From Paraspadella gotoi (taxonomy: Eukaryota > Chaetognatha), in the NCBI GenBank assembly GCA_051294375.1, contig CM119263.1, positions 14,152,414-14,216,413 on the forward strand: a stretch of 64,000 nt of DNA, in the 5' to 3' direction. Position 1 is the first letter of the stretch, and every line of letters begins with the position of its first letter. Positions 1-11,233 of this stretch are shown here, one piece after another. The notes beneath the pieces were generated by a model. It had not been told where the DNA came from. It worked only from the letters and a program-made list of their open reading frames with translations, and ran no database searches. Position numbers and translations under genes: made by a program.

Positions 1-271
1 CTCTTCTATTCTCTATTTTAACTGGTCCTCTCCGCTACAACCCTAACCAAAGAATTTTTCCCTCTCGGGCAAATTGTTTTAACCCGTCTATTCATTCAGT
101 CATTCAGATTTTTCTTTATTTTTGAAAGGCCTAAAATTACAGAGAGAGCCTTTCTCACCAGAGGGGCCCGATGTCAAAAATAATTTGGCACAAGCTTTAT
201 CATTTACTTCTACTTTCAACCACCGAAGTTTTTCTTTTAACTCTGTATCGGTACGATTTTTTTTCCTTTTC

Positions 272-421
<150 letters not shown>

Positions 422-2440
422 TTTTATTTTTTTTCTCTCCCTTCCCCCTCCCTCTTTCACCCTCTCTAGTTCACCTGCCCAACGTTTCATCAGGGAGACG
501 AGATGGCTGTAGATTAATGATAAACTCATCTTATGATAGCCGAACGGCCAATTTTTATTTTCTAAAACTGAAAAATCTCTCTGTTCTACTATTTTTTATT
601 TTCTTCTTTGACTTTCGAGCTTCGAGTCCCTTAAATTCCGATTTTTCTCTTCCGTTGTTTGTTTTCCTTTTTGCTCATCATCGCCATTTTTTTTTTCTGG
701 CGTCGGATCTCGGAATATTCATTCATCCTCCCCGCCATTCGTCTGTTTATTCTTTGTTGACATTGACATTTCTGATTGTTTTAACTGATAAAGTTCCGCG
801 TTGATTTTTCTGTTTACTCTCTCTCGTTCTCCACCGGTCCAACCCTCTTGTTTTCGTTCAATACTTACTTTTCACCGTTTGCGAAGTTTTCACTTTCACT
901 ACATTCCACTTTTTTTTTTGTTTACAGTATTTTATTTTCAAACTTTCCTAAAACACCCTGTCTACCTATTCCACTCCCCTATTTTTCTCCATTTAACTTT
1001 CTTCTACTAACTATCACCTTTTCCCTCATTCGAAAAACTTTCCAGTCGCCGAGTGATCTCTGAATCGATTCTCTCCCCTACTCCGATGAAATGCATTCAC
1101 ACACTTTTTTTACTCCATTTTTTTTCGCGTTTATCTTTTCTTTCTTATCTCGAGTTTGTGGTAAGGGAGATCCAGTTCCTTCTCTTCCATTCATCTCGCT
1201 CTCGTGTGTAGCTTTTCAACCAGAGAATTTTAAAACCGAAAAGAGTAATTTTTTTAAGAACGAAATTTTTTAAAGGCGACGCGAAGGAAAAAAGTACAGA
1301 AACCAAACTGGAATCGACGTTCTCGCTTCTTTGTTGTTATGTACCCGTTGCGCATTTCGACTTAATGAGATTATCATGTTTGCCATTTTCCGTCCCTTCC
1401 TTCCCCCCCCTCTTTATTTTAGTCCCGCCTACATCCGCCCCCCATACGCGTGTGATGCGAATAATTTTTATTTTCGTTGTAGTTTTTCCCTTTTTTTTTT
1501 AAATTTGGTTTTTTTCTCTAAATAAAAATTCGAGGTAGAACTGTCTGGACGGTAAAGTGAACCACGAACCCGCTTTTATCAACGTTTTTGTAATCTTCCG
1601 TAGTAAATTATACACCCTTCGGCTTTATGGCAAAGGGTTACCCCATGCCTGGATCATTGAACGGTTATTATCGTTTCACAGCCTGCCCCAACCCCAACGA
1701 GGCTTGAAAAAAAACAACGAATGATTACATACATATTCCATTCTATAAAAAAACAACCGTTAACTTTATCATTAAAGATATTAAACTTTTATTGTTGGTG
1801 CAGTTGATGAGACAGCTGTACCAAGTAATAAAGTTTTGTTTACAAAGAAAAGTAATCTTGTGTACATACAAATAACTGATTTAATATCCCTTAACGAGGT
1901 TCCTGAAAAGGTCGGCCGGAGATACTATTTTTTTATTGTATCCAATCTTCAGCCGAATTTTTCAGAAATTTTTTTACACTACATATTCCGCTACTTGAAA
2001 GTATCGTAAATGTTTTTTTTTGTAACAATGAGAATGATTTTTAATCTATTTGCTAAATTAATTCGAGTCTATTGTCGTATCTTGTACCGATTTTGCCGTC
2101 TTAATCTTAACCCATGTCCTTGTCCCGTACCCCATAGATTGGTTTAGTTTATTCGACCGTTAATTTTTCTGTTTCTTGAAAAGAAATATTGATTTTTTTT
2201 TCTACGTTACCTTTTCATTTGCCAACTGGTAAAACGAAAATTACGAACGTTTTATTATATTTTGTTTCTGTAACTAATGAATGTACAAAAAAAAATAAAT
2301 TTCGCCAAATCATACCAATGAAAAATAATGCCTCTTTAAATTTTCTCATGGTTTGTCGGTGACACCATAATTGTCGGTGAAAGTCAGAAGAATTTTGCGT
2401 AAAGTTATCACTAAGGACAATCGTAGGGGAAAAGAGGGCA
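422..2440. other. No gene seen
   Basis: T-rich then AT-rich DNA. The short frames are Phe/Leu/Ser-rich products of composition. GTAAGG at 1,158 follows a short hydrophobic frame from 1,091, but nothing else supports a gene. Confidence 0.7.
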
Positions 2441-2448
2441 ATGTGGGT

Positions 2449-2586
2449 CACGTGGCCGCCACAAAAAGTCACGTGATCAAAGGCAGACTTCCGCTGTTTC
2501 ATTCGGTTTCTTTTGATTCTGTTCCCCCATCGCGGCCGCAACCGATGGTGCATTTCATTTCCTATTTTTGTGCCGCGGCCCCAATC

Positions 2587-2638
<52 letters not shown>

Positions 2639-2736
2639 CTTCTCACTTTCCTTTGTCTCCCCCCTATTTAGCCGCTTATTCTCGGGCCGACAATCGGATA
2701 CAGTCACGTTCACGGGAGCGTGACGCTCGTCACGTG
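2449..2736. promoter_or_regulatory. CACGTG E-box cluster
   Basis: CACGTG occurs at 2,449, 2,470 and 2,731; the last two are in GTCACGTGAT, the core recognised by bHLH-ZIP factors such as USF and MITF/TFEB. CACGTT and GTGACG words lie next to the third site. CT tract 2,589-2,632 lies between. The GC-rich context contrasts with AT-rich flanks, suggesting a promoter; its target is unknown. Confidence 0.35.
2589..2632. repeat. (CT)n microsatellite
   Basis: 44 bp of pure CT, followed by CTTCTCTCC-type degenerate sequence. Confidence 0.97.
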
Positions 2737-2789
2737 ATTCGGCAGCTGCCGCGGATCGGTCAAGAAGCTCCGCTGCCGCCACGATAGAG

Positions 2790-3213
2790 ACGGTCGTTGA
2801 AATAATTTTTACGCGAAACTTTTATTCCATCGCTGAATATTCTAATCAATCGAAATCGTAATTTGAAATTTCCTCCTAAAAATAATCACACATTTGTTTG
2901 TGCATATGGACAAAATAAAAATTCAAAGCAGTTCACTGTGAATTAGTCGGAAACCTTTCCGTAAGAAAAGACGACGACGATTATGCTGACGAATCGATTG
3001 TTGTTAAAAACAGAAAAGTCATAAATGTCGAATCCCCGTGAATGGACGATAGCAATATATTTTTTCTCTATTGAAATCATAGGATACGTAAATCGTGTCG
3101 ACGCGAAATTGGCTACCGAGTTCTATGGGGATTGAAAATTGCCGTTTAGTCACATCTTTTTAAGAGGAAACAAAAATGGGCCACCGACTAATGCTGGGTA
3201 CTACGTATATATA

Positions 3214-3253
<40 letters not shown>

Positions 3254-3757
3254 AGTTGGTAAGTATTATTAACTATTTAGGTAAACTGATTTTAATTTAT
3301 TTGACACATAATTTCAGCAACATTTAGATTTCGAAGCAATATTCCCCGGAATATCCATCAATGTACAGTTCAGCCTATGAGCAACGGATTCTTTTTAATT
3401 AGCGACCTTTTAGTCAAGTGAAAACCGATAACGGTCTCCCGCTTAATATTCGACCGGGAATACCAGACACATCTTAGCGGTGTGGCGGAGTAGCTGTGGA
3501 GCGGAGGAGAGGAGCGGTGGGTGGGGTGTGGTCGAGCGGGCCCGGGATCACGTTTTCGTGTGGTAGAGACGATAAATTAGATTCGGTCCATCCTCCCCGA
3601 AAGTTAAATTGACTTGAATGTCAATTACTTGTTTCTTCTTGAAAAATTACAGGCAGATCGAAAGAGGGAAAAAACGTTAAAAAAACATCGTTAAGACTTA
3701 CTTAAAATTTCTGATCCGTAGAAAAAACATGAGAGGGACTGATTGAAACAAGCTTTG
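2790..3757. other. No gene seen
   Basis: AT-rich, with the TA tract at 3.2 kb and a short G-rich stretch (3,490-3,545). Confidence 0.7.
3205..3247. repeat. (TA)n microsatellite
   Basis: TATA-rich run, pure in its right half. Confidence 0.95.
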
Positions 3758-3759
3758 AT

Positions 3760-3760
3760 A

Positions 3761-3845
<85 letters not shown>

Positions 3846-3968
3846 AAGAAAAAATGAAAAAAAAGGAAATAAAAAGAAAGAAAGAAAGAAAAAAAAGAAA
3901 AAAAGAAAAAAAGAAGAAAAAAGAAAAAAAGAGAAAGAAAGTTACAGAGAGAACGAAAGAGAGAGAGA
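3760..3968. repeat. (AG)n then (GAAA)n-rich purine tract
   Basis: AG to 3,842 with one T interruption, then A/G-only sequence with GAAA and AAAAG units. Purine-only over about 200 bp apart from a few Ts. Confidence 0.95.
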
Positions 3969-4153
3969 TGGCTCACGAGGCCCGAATCTATGAAGATCGT
4001 CAATGTCTACTTCGGGATCCGAAGAAACATGAATAGTGGGAAGAATAAAAGACGAAGCAAAAAAAAAATGGGGAAAAGCCAAAGACAAAAAGGGGAAAAA
4101 AGGGCGAATTCGGTGACGGGAACATCAGAGAAAATCAAGGGACGTCACGGGAT

Positions 4154-4183
4154 ATCACATGACATCACATGACATCACATGAC
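4154..4183. repeat. Three tandem copies of ATCACATGAC
   Basis: A 10-bp unit repeated exactly three times, each with the E-box core CACATG spaced one helical turn apart. A degenerate half copy precedes and one follows. GACGTCAC lies just upstream (4,141). Confidence 0.85.
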
Positions 4184-4880
4184 ATCGCTGGACAGTTTTT
4201 TTGAACGGGATAGAGGATCAAACGAAGGGGACGGTAATTGCGTTAGAGAGATGCGAGGGTGGTCGCCGCTCCGAACCACTTATCTTTTGAAGGTTCTTTC
4301 GTTGTTTTAAGCATCTTAAAACAATAGTGTATCTGGAAAGGTCTTTAAAATAACTGAAGACTAATCTTTACTATTTTATTCCGATTAGTCTGATTTGGCC
4401 TCGTAAAGTTTCCTTGTTTAACGCGTTTTCATATAATTATGCGCTTCTCTGATAGTAAATACAGTTAATGTCATTTTGATTGTCATTTTGTCGCATTTGA
4501 AATAATTAAGTGTTCCATTTTTATTATTTACTTTAAATCTTGCAGGTCTTGTTCAAGAGCGGAGTCACCAAGATATATTAGTAAAAGAGGATCCTAAGAA
4601 GTCATGTCTCAGGTTTTTCCAGTTTACGGTCGATAGCAAACAAATTTATTACCATTATTACTGAGAGAAAGAGAAGAAATTGGATCGTTGTGGAGGAAAT
4701 TAAAGAAAGCCTCCCAAGAATTAGGAAACAGACAAATAATGCCAGTGTACAGAGAGTTTCTTTAGTGTTATTTGGTTTCTCCTCATAGAAACAGTACGAA
4801 GAAAGAAGAAATATTATTTATAAATTCTGGTCCACAGTCCAGTGTCCAAGCACCTCATGCGGGTCGCAGTTATGTACCAA

Positions 4881-5406
4881 GCCTTCTCGGGTCTCGCCAT
4901 TCTGGGCCGAGCCTTCTCCGGTCGGCAATTCTGGGCCGAGCCTTCTCGGGTCCGCAATTCTGGGCAGAGCCCTCTCGGATCCGCAATTTTGGGTTTAGCT
5001 TTCTCGGGACCGCCAGATTCCGGGCTGAGCTTTCTCAGGTCCGTAATTCTGGCCGAGCCTTCTTGGGTCTGCAATTCCGAGGCAGAGACTTCTCGGGTCC
5101 GCAATTCGGCCGGGCGTTCTTGGGCCGCAATTCCGAGAGGAGCTTTCTCGGGTCCAAAAATTCGGGGCCGAGCCTTCTCGGGTCCGCAATTCCGCCGAGC
5201 GGAGACTTCTTGGGTCCGGCAATTTCAGGCTGAAGCCTTCTCAGGTCCGCAATTCCGAGTGGAGACTTCTCGGGTCCGCAATTCCAGACCGAGCCTTCTC
5301 GGATCCGCAATTTCGGGCCGAGCCTTCTCGGGTCCGCAATTCCAGGCCGAGCCTTCTCGGATCCGCAATTTCGGGCCGAGCCTTCTCGGGTCCCGCCATT
5401 CGGGGT
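4881..5406. repeat. 29-bp minisatellite, about 18 copies
   Basis: Imperfect head-to-tail copies of a 29-bp GC-rich unit with conserved blocks GGTCCGCAATTC and GCCGAGCCTTCTCG. Copies differ by substitutions and small indels. The unit is not a multiple of three and contains no stop, so frames stay open on both strands and give protein-like repeats of Gly-Ser-Ala-Ile-Leu-Gly type. This explains the reading frames of up to 217 codons here; I do not call a gene. Confidence 0.9.
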
Positions 5407-5498
5407 CGACACGAAGACGGAATCTTCGGTCGGAATCAAAGCGAATAAATCTTCTCCAACTGGTTAAAAGGAGGATGTCAGTTTTTGGCGTTTGACGA

Positions 5499-5535
5499 AT
5501 GTCACCGTCGTCGTCGTCGTCGACATCGTCGTCGT
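5499..5535. repeat. (GTC)n triplet tract
   Basis: Interrupted GTC/CGT triplets; reads as Arg-rich or Asp-rich depending on strand. Confidence 0.9.
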
Positions 5536-5609
5536 TGTGCGGGAACCAGAAATCGAAACTGCTTCCCCTCCTCTCTCTTCTCTCTTCTTTCTGCTCTCTC
5601 TCTCTCTCT

Positions 5610-6160
5610 GTTTAAACTTCTAAAGTCAGCTGTATTTTTAATCGTCTCGTTGTTACCTTTTTGGATGGCGCTTAATTTATGGCTTTGTTCGATTGTAGTC
5701 GCAAGGAAATGATGCATGGCCGAATCTCCTTCGGCCATCCCGACGATGTGTCAGTGTCAACAAAGGGTGGAAGAAAATAAAATCTTTTTTTAAAAAATTA
5801 TTATTATTATTATTATCATCATTATTATTGATCTACAATAAACGCGGACGAATATATATCATATCCGTTTTTTCTACTAAAATGATTTACTTTTCGATGA
5901 GGTAAAAAACATTTTTTTTTTTTGCGAATACAAAAAAATAAATTGGTTGGGAGACGCGAGTGGACGTTTATTGTGGGTCGATTCTCATTAAACGAAATTA
6001 AAAAGTGTCTCCGCACACGATTTAATTTCGCCTTTGATGGAAGCGAAGATCGAAAAAAGTATCCAGAATTGGACAGAGATTCATTAGATGCCGTTAGTTC
6101 CACCCATCACCTGGGATAAAAAATGGGCGCTGTTCAAACACATCCTTCGATGGTCGAGGT
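5610..6160. other. No gene seen
   Basis: AT-rich, with an ATT run at 5,798-5,828. Confidence 0.7.
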
Positions 6161-6185
6161 CTCTCTCTCTTTCTCTCTCTTTCTC

Positions 6186-6241
<56 letters not shown>

Positions 6242-6242
6242 G
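6161..6242. repeat. (CT)n with TTTCTC interruptions
   Basis: About 80 bp of CT with regular T insertions. Confidence 0.97.
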
Positions 6243-6535
6243 CTTCCCTCTCGAAGAAGCGAGAGTATACACGCCATAAATCAGGTGTCAGGCCCTGGCG
6301 GCGCCGAGTCGACGGCATTGTCTTCGATCCTCCAAGACGTTTGTCCACGTCGAAGTCTTCGGATCTTCGGGCGTTGTGTCGAACGGCGGGATTCGGTCCG
6401 AAGGTTTCGGGAAGTGGAACGCGGTGACCGGACCGGATTCGGATTTTACGATCGAGAGTGTAATTTCTTCCTTCATTTAGAACGAGTCACGTAAAGGGTA
6501 TGAGATTGGTACAATCAGTACAAAGATTATATATT

Positions 6536-6594
6536 CTTTCATTAAACAAGCTACAAGCAGCTATATTGCCTCCTGTCTTCGGTCAGGCTATGGC
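6536..6594. repeat. Fragment of an interspersed repeat (copy 1)
   Basis: Resembles the reverse complement of 40,285-40,350: both share AAACAAGCT, then TTGCC, a CTGNCTT-like block and AGGCTNTGG. A 5-7 bp indel separates the blocks. Confidence 0.4.
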
Positions 6595-6809
6595 ATGTTA
6601 GCCTAATTATAATCTGCCAAATTTTTCTGGAACGAATCCTCAAAAAGAAACTGCGTTTAGAAAACCGGCATCCTCCTTTGTTTTTCCCCTTTCTCTGTTT
6701 TCTCCCTGTTTCTCTCTCGCGCGCTTTTGTTTCTCTTCTCCGCCTCCCTAGCGAAACCTTTTCGTGCTCTTCGTTTCTCTCCGTCTCCGTCTCCCTCCGG
6801 TTCTCCCTT

Positions 6810-6839
6810 TCCGTCTCTCTCTCTCTCTCTCTCTCTCTC
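6810..6839. repeat. (CT)n microsatellite
   Basis: 30 bp of CT within a longer pyrimidine-rich stretch (6,690-6,870). Confidence 0.95.
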
Positions 6840-6840
6840 C

Positions 6841-9199
6841 CGTCCGCCCTCCACTCTTTCCTTTTTTCCTCGCCACAAATCCTTTGCTTGATGCCTTTCG
6901 TTTTGACATTAATCGGTCCTCCGTCGGACTCATGTTGTAAACCCAGGAGCTTGTAAATGTTTCCTATTACGACCTCCAAAGTCCAACTTGCTCATGCGGA
7001 AAAAAAAATGCCTTAACCACAGGCGAAGGAAAACTGTCTCTTTGCCTCCGCCTCTCCCTCGCGTCAGGCTCTTTAACAATAGTTGTTTTCTTTTGTTTTT
7101 CGCCACTTCGTTCCTTCATTCACTTCTGCTTGGAAACTCAAACCTTTAACCTTAATAATTCCATCTCAAACCATCGCCATTTTCTTTATCCTTCTCCACC
7201 CATATTTTTCCCCTCCGTTGCCAGCCACAGAGATACGCGCCAACGCCGGCCTTCCTCACACACTCCGAACGCGCCACATCTTCTCGCAGCTCCTAATCCT
7301 CACTCACCAGCCTCACTCCCTCACTCGCCCAAGTCCTCTCCCACCCCTAGTCCACAATTCGGGCGCCAAATGGCCGAGTTTTTCCGGAGTGTGACAGAAA
7401 TGAGTCTGACCCGGGTCCAGGTACAGATTTGTTTTCAAAATGGCGTCGCATTAATTCCGTCCCGCCGCAAGGAATCGGATAGTATACTGAAACTTTTTTT
7501 AAATTTTGTCTAGTAGGTAAAACTACGTATGAGTAACGAAAAGTGCGGTGCATTCGCCTGTTTCTGATTTTTAATTTCGAAAAAAGTTTTTCAGTTTATA
7601 GACGTGCAATTGTTGTGCATACATTTGACAAAGAAATCGCAAACAAACTAAATAGAAAATTGAAGAAGACAGACAAAATTTATTGAAAGCTTTTCATTTG
7701 TAGGATTTCCTGGAGAACAATAAGTTCTTTCCAATTATTTTTGCGTATTTGTTTGTTTAGTTGCTTATTTTGTCGCTTTTTTTTATCCTTTCTTTTTTAG
7801 TCTTTTTTTTTTCTTTCTTTCTATTTTTCTTTCTTTTTTTCTTGTTTCTTTACACGTAAACAAAAGCAAGAAACACATCGTTCGTGCAAGTCTACGGCCC
7901 GGTTTCTTTAATGCCTCGCTTCATGAATTCAATAACCATCAAAGTTGCAGTCGTTGTTCCAGCTGGAAATGTTTCCTTTAAAGCAGATGGCGTTATAAAG
8001 CGTTTGCAAAGGCGGCGCGTCTCGACTCGTAACGAATCTTTGCTTTGCCGTCTGCGTTTTATTTGGCCGAAGACACGAAACGACCAACGGACGGCGAAGC
8101 CTGGGAGTCCAGATAAAAGCTCCGCTGGAAATAAGGGGAGGGGAAGGGCGAGAGGGGGCAAGGGGGTTGAGAAAGGGGTTAATGGAGATGTGGGAAAGGG
8201 ATGCTGAAATATCGGGTATATAAGAACAGTATCAGCACAGTAGAGGAAGCTGCAGGTGATTGGACAGTGAAATGCGGCAACTAAAAGTTGAGTAAGTACG
8301 GGCCGAAGTTTCTAAGCCTTTGCAGAGTGAAGAGCTAGGCTGTGTTGGTCGGGCTGGAAAGGGCGAGGGACGATAGATGATTTATGCCTCTCAAGAGGGA
8401 CGAAGTCTCTCGGCGCAAAATCGAAGGACGGGGAAAAAAACAACAACAACAACAAAAAAAAAACACGAAATGAGCGTAGGATAATTATAATAAATAAATG
8501 TATTTTTTCGGAGAAAATTGAGAAAATAAGGAAATGAATTTCTTCGGCAAAAATGGGAAAAATGGCTCTGAAAAAAATAGATGCGAAAAAGGATGAGAGT
8601 AGATAGAAATAATCTCTGCAAAAGAGAGAGTAGAGATAAAAGGAAAACGAGAGATAGAGCAAAAGAGTGAGCGAGATAGCGGAAAAGAGAGCGTGAGATA
8701 AACAGATGTATATGTAGATAGAGAGGGGGCAAGCAATTAAAGTATGGCGGCTTACTTTCCAATTTCTTCATATTTTTTTAGTCTATCAAAACTATGAAAC
8801 ACAAATTTAATTCCTAAAACTCAGCGTTAATTATCCCAGGCGATATTCTTCGCCAAAGCTCTCGTCGACTCGTTTTTCCTCCCGTCATCTTCGCCTTCCA
8901 TTAATAACATTAACATCCTCTCTCCCGCCTCTCTATCATTTATTTCCCGACCAGTCATTTCGCCCCCCCCCCTCCGCCTGGGTTCACCCTCCACGACCCT
9001 GCTTTTGCTCTCGACCGCTCCGGTGATTGATGATAAACAACTTGAAAATCATTTCGAGGTCTGTTTACTCCTCGAAATTTTCACCCACCAAAAACTCAAA
9101 GAGAGAGAGAGAGAAAGAATGAGAGAGAGAGAGACCCACACACAGAGAAACCTTTCTCTCTTTTTTTTTCAGGTTTAGCTTTTCCGCGACTGCATTCGT

Positions 9200-9203
<4 letters not shown>
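6841..9203. other. No gene seen
   Basis: Pyrimidine-rich around 7.1-7.35 kb, T-rich at 7.75-7.86 kb and purine-rich at 8.1-8.75 kb. The only signal is the weak TATA/donor pair at 8.2 kb. Confidence 0.65.
8217..8297 (+). promoter_or_regulatory. Weak candidate TATA promoter with a splice donor downstream
   Basis: TATATAAG at 8,217-8,224 is followed by GTAAGT at 8,292, which could be a noncoding first exon of about 45 nt. No coding sequence supports it. Confidence 0.2.
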
Positions 9204-9240
<37 letters not shown>

Positions 9241-9242
9241 AG

Positions 9243-9293
<51 letters not shown>

Positions 9294-9311
9294 AGAGAAG
9301 AGAGAGAGAGT
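9204..9311. repeat. (AG)n microsatellite
   Basis: About 108 bp of AG with several single-base deletions giving GAGGAG and GAAGAG phase shifts. Confidence 0.97.
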
Positions 9312-9668
9312 ATTCGTGCCCAGATGCGTTTCTCGAGTCTGAGCCTTCGACTTTGGACTGGTCACTCATTATCCAGCGGCGGGAAACCTCCTCTGAGGCC
9401 CAGAGAGGCCGAGCGCTCTAGATGCGGAGGCCCCCGCTTGAGTCTGGGACGAAAAAACGCCCAAGACGAGTTCGACTGATTCGACGACGTTAAAGACGAT
9501 TCTCGATTCTCCAAAAGGAGGCGTCGCGAACAAAAGGCGACGCTAAACTCGGAAGAAAAAAAAATCGCGAAGAAACCGAAGAAGAAGAGGCGCGCACCGG
9601 GTTGCCACGGCGACGCGAAAACGTCACCTAAATCACTGAATTTATTTCTCTCGCTCATTCTTTGAGCC

Positions 9669-9671
<3 letters not shown>

Positions 9672-9705
<34 letters not shown>
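9672..9705. repeat. (AG)n microsatellite
   Basis: 34 bp of pure AG, about 65 bp from the CCAAT array. Confidence 0.97.
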
Positions 9706-9708
<3 letters not shown>

Positions 9709-9768
9709 GACCCGCCGGGGTCGAATGTCTTATCCAGTGACTTAATCCGGGGGGAATTTCGCTTTCGG

Positions 9769-9876
9769 CCAATCGCAGCATTCAAGGTGATACTAATCAC
9801 TGGCCAATCGGCTCCTCGATTTCGCCAGTTTCGTAACCGATTGGGTCGTAAAGATAAGGCAAAATGTCACGATTGG
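9769..9876. promoter_or_regulatory. Array of four CCAAT boxes (candidate NF-Y promoter)
   Basis: CCAAT at 9,769 and 9,804, ATTGG (inverted CCAAT) at 9,840 and 9,872. Spacings are 35, 36 and 32 bp, close to the 30-35 bp typical of NF-Y-bound promoters. Three of the four sit in CCAATCG or CGATTGG. A good splice-donor word (GGGTAAGTG, GTAAGT at 10,037) lies about 160 bp downstream on the plus strand. No coding exon is recognised nearby. Confidence 0.45.
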
Positions 9877-10381
9877 TCGAGAGGGAGTGAAAGAAAAAAA
9901 AAGAGGTGAAGCATTCGATTCGTCGTAAATCAGTCGACGTCTCTCCGCGCGAAAATCGGCGACCGAGGGGACGACCCCGGGAGGTGGGGGTAAAGTACAG
10001 AGGAGGAGGGAAGAGGGGGAGCGTTTGCTGTAAAGGGTAAGTGAACTGTGTGCGGCAGAATGAGTGGGGGTGGGAGTGGGGGGGTCAGGAAGGGTTAAAT
10101 CCTTCGGTTTTAAGTAAGAGAAAGTGTCTAGATTCGATTCGTGGGCCCTAGTCCGATGTGAAAAAAAAAATTAATAAGATTTAATGAAAACCTTAAGAGT
10201 TAGAATGAGAATTCTAATCGAAATATTGCCTTTTTCTTTCGGGGAAGACCACCCAACGAGGGGCGTCGTAAAAAAGTGACGGGCAAACGTCTCAAAAGAA
10301 CGAGAAAGAAAGAAAGAAGAAAGAGAAGAGAAAGAAGAGAGAGAAAGAAAGATCGGACGAATAAAAGAGAGAGAGAAAAGA

Positions 10382-10382
10382 A

Positions 10383-10457
<75 letters not shown>

Positions 10458-10458
10458 A
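10382..10458. repeat. (AG)n microsatellite
   Basis: About 77 bp with two phase shifts, preceded by GAAA-rich purine sequence from 10,305. Confidence 0.97.
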
Positions 10459-10459
10459 G

Positions 10460-11146
10460 GGTTTGAGGGCCGCGCGGGAGACTAAAAAAAGTCGAGGGAA
10501 AAAAAAATTGTGACTAAAATCTAGAATGAGGAAACGACCCAAAATTCGTTCAATGTTTCGAAGGAACAAAATATATGGCAATGATCGACAGTCATATACC
10601 TAGTCCTGAAAGAAAATTACAGCTCATATATTTTTTATAAAAATTAGTTTAAATAACCAATGTATTCATTTAATATCTTATCTCTCAAGTAATCCATTTA
10701 AACACGATTGAGCTTTTGAAAACTTCCTCCTGGTCTTACGTAGTCAAAGCAGGTCCCACTGGTCCCACTCATATCAGTGAAGTACCTCGATCCTGCTGCC
10801 GTCTAATTTTAGGTTGCTCCGACAATGTCACGCCACAAAAAGTGTCACGCTCTCGCCAATGAAATGACACGTCACAAATCCTGCATCGAATCCCTCGTCA
10901 CGACCTCACCCGAGACCTCACCCGATGCGTCTGCCCTCCAAATCCGAATCTCGTTCCGCTCTTCGTCCAAAATTCTTCGCGGGAGTCTTTCCCTCTTTTT
11001 TTTTTTATTCTCGGTCGAGGATCCCAAGTTTTTCGCGGGACAGGAAACCCAATATGGCCTCCGATGAACTTTCGGAGACTCGAGCTTCGAACGGAGTTCA
11101 GATTCTCTAATTTCACTTTCGAAAAAATACCAATTAGAAAAAAAAT

Positions 11147-11177
<31 letters not shown>

Positions 11178-11197
11178 AGAGAGGAGAGAGAGAGGAG

Positions 11198-11233
<36 letters not shown>

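Noticed and set aside
2215-2787. Overlapping 138-143 codon frames on both strands
   Set aside because: They pass through the CT tract and have no family signal on either strand; composition explains them.
4772-5495. Frames up to 217 codons with GSAILGRAFSGPQF-like repeats
   Set aside because: They are the translation of the 29-bp minisatellite and are open on both strands, so there is no evidence for one coding frame.
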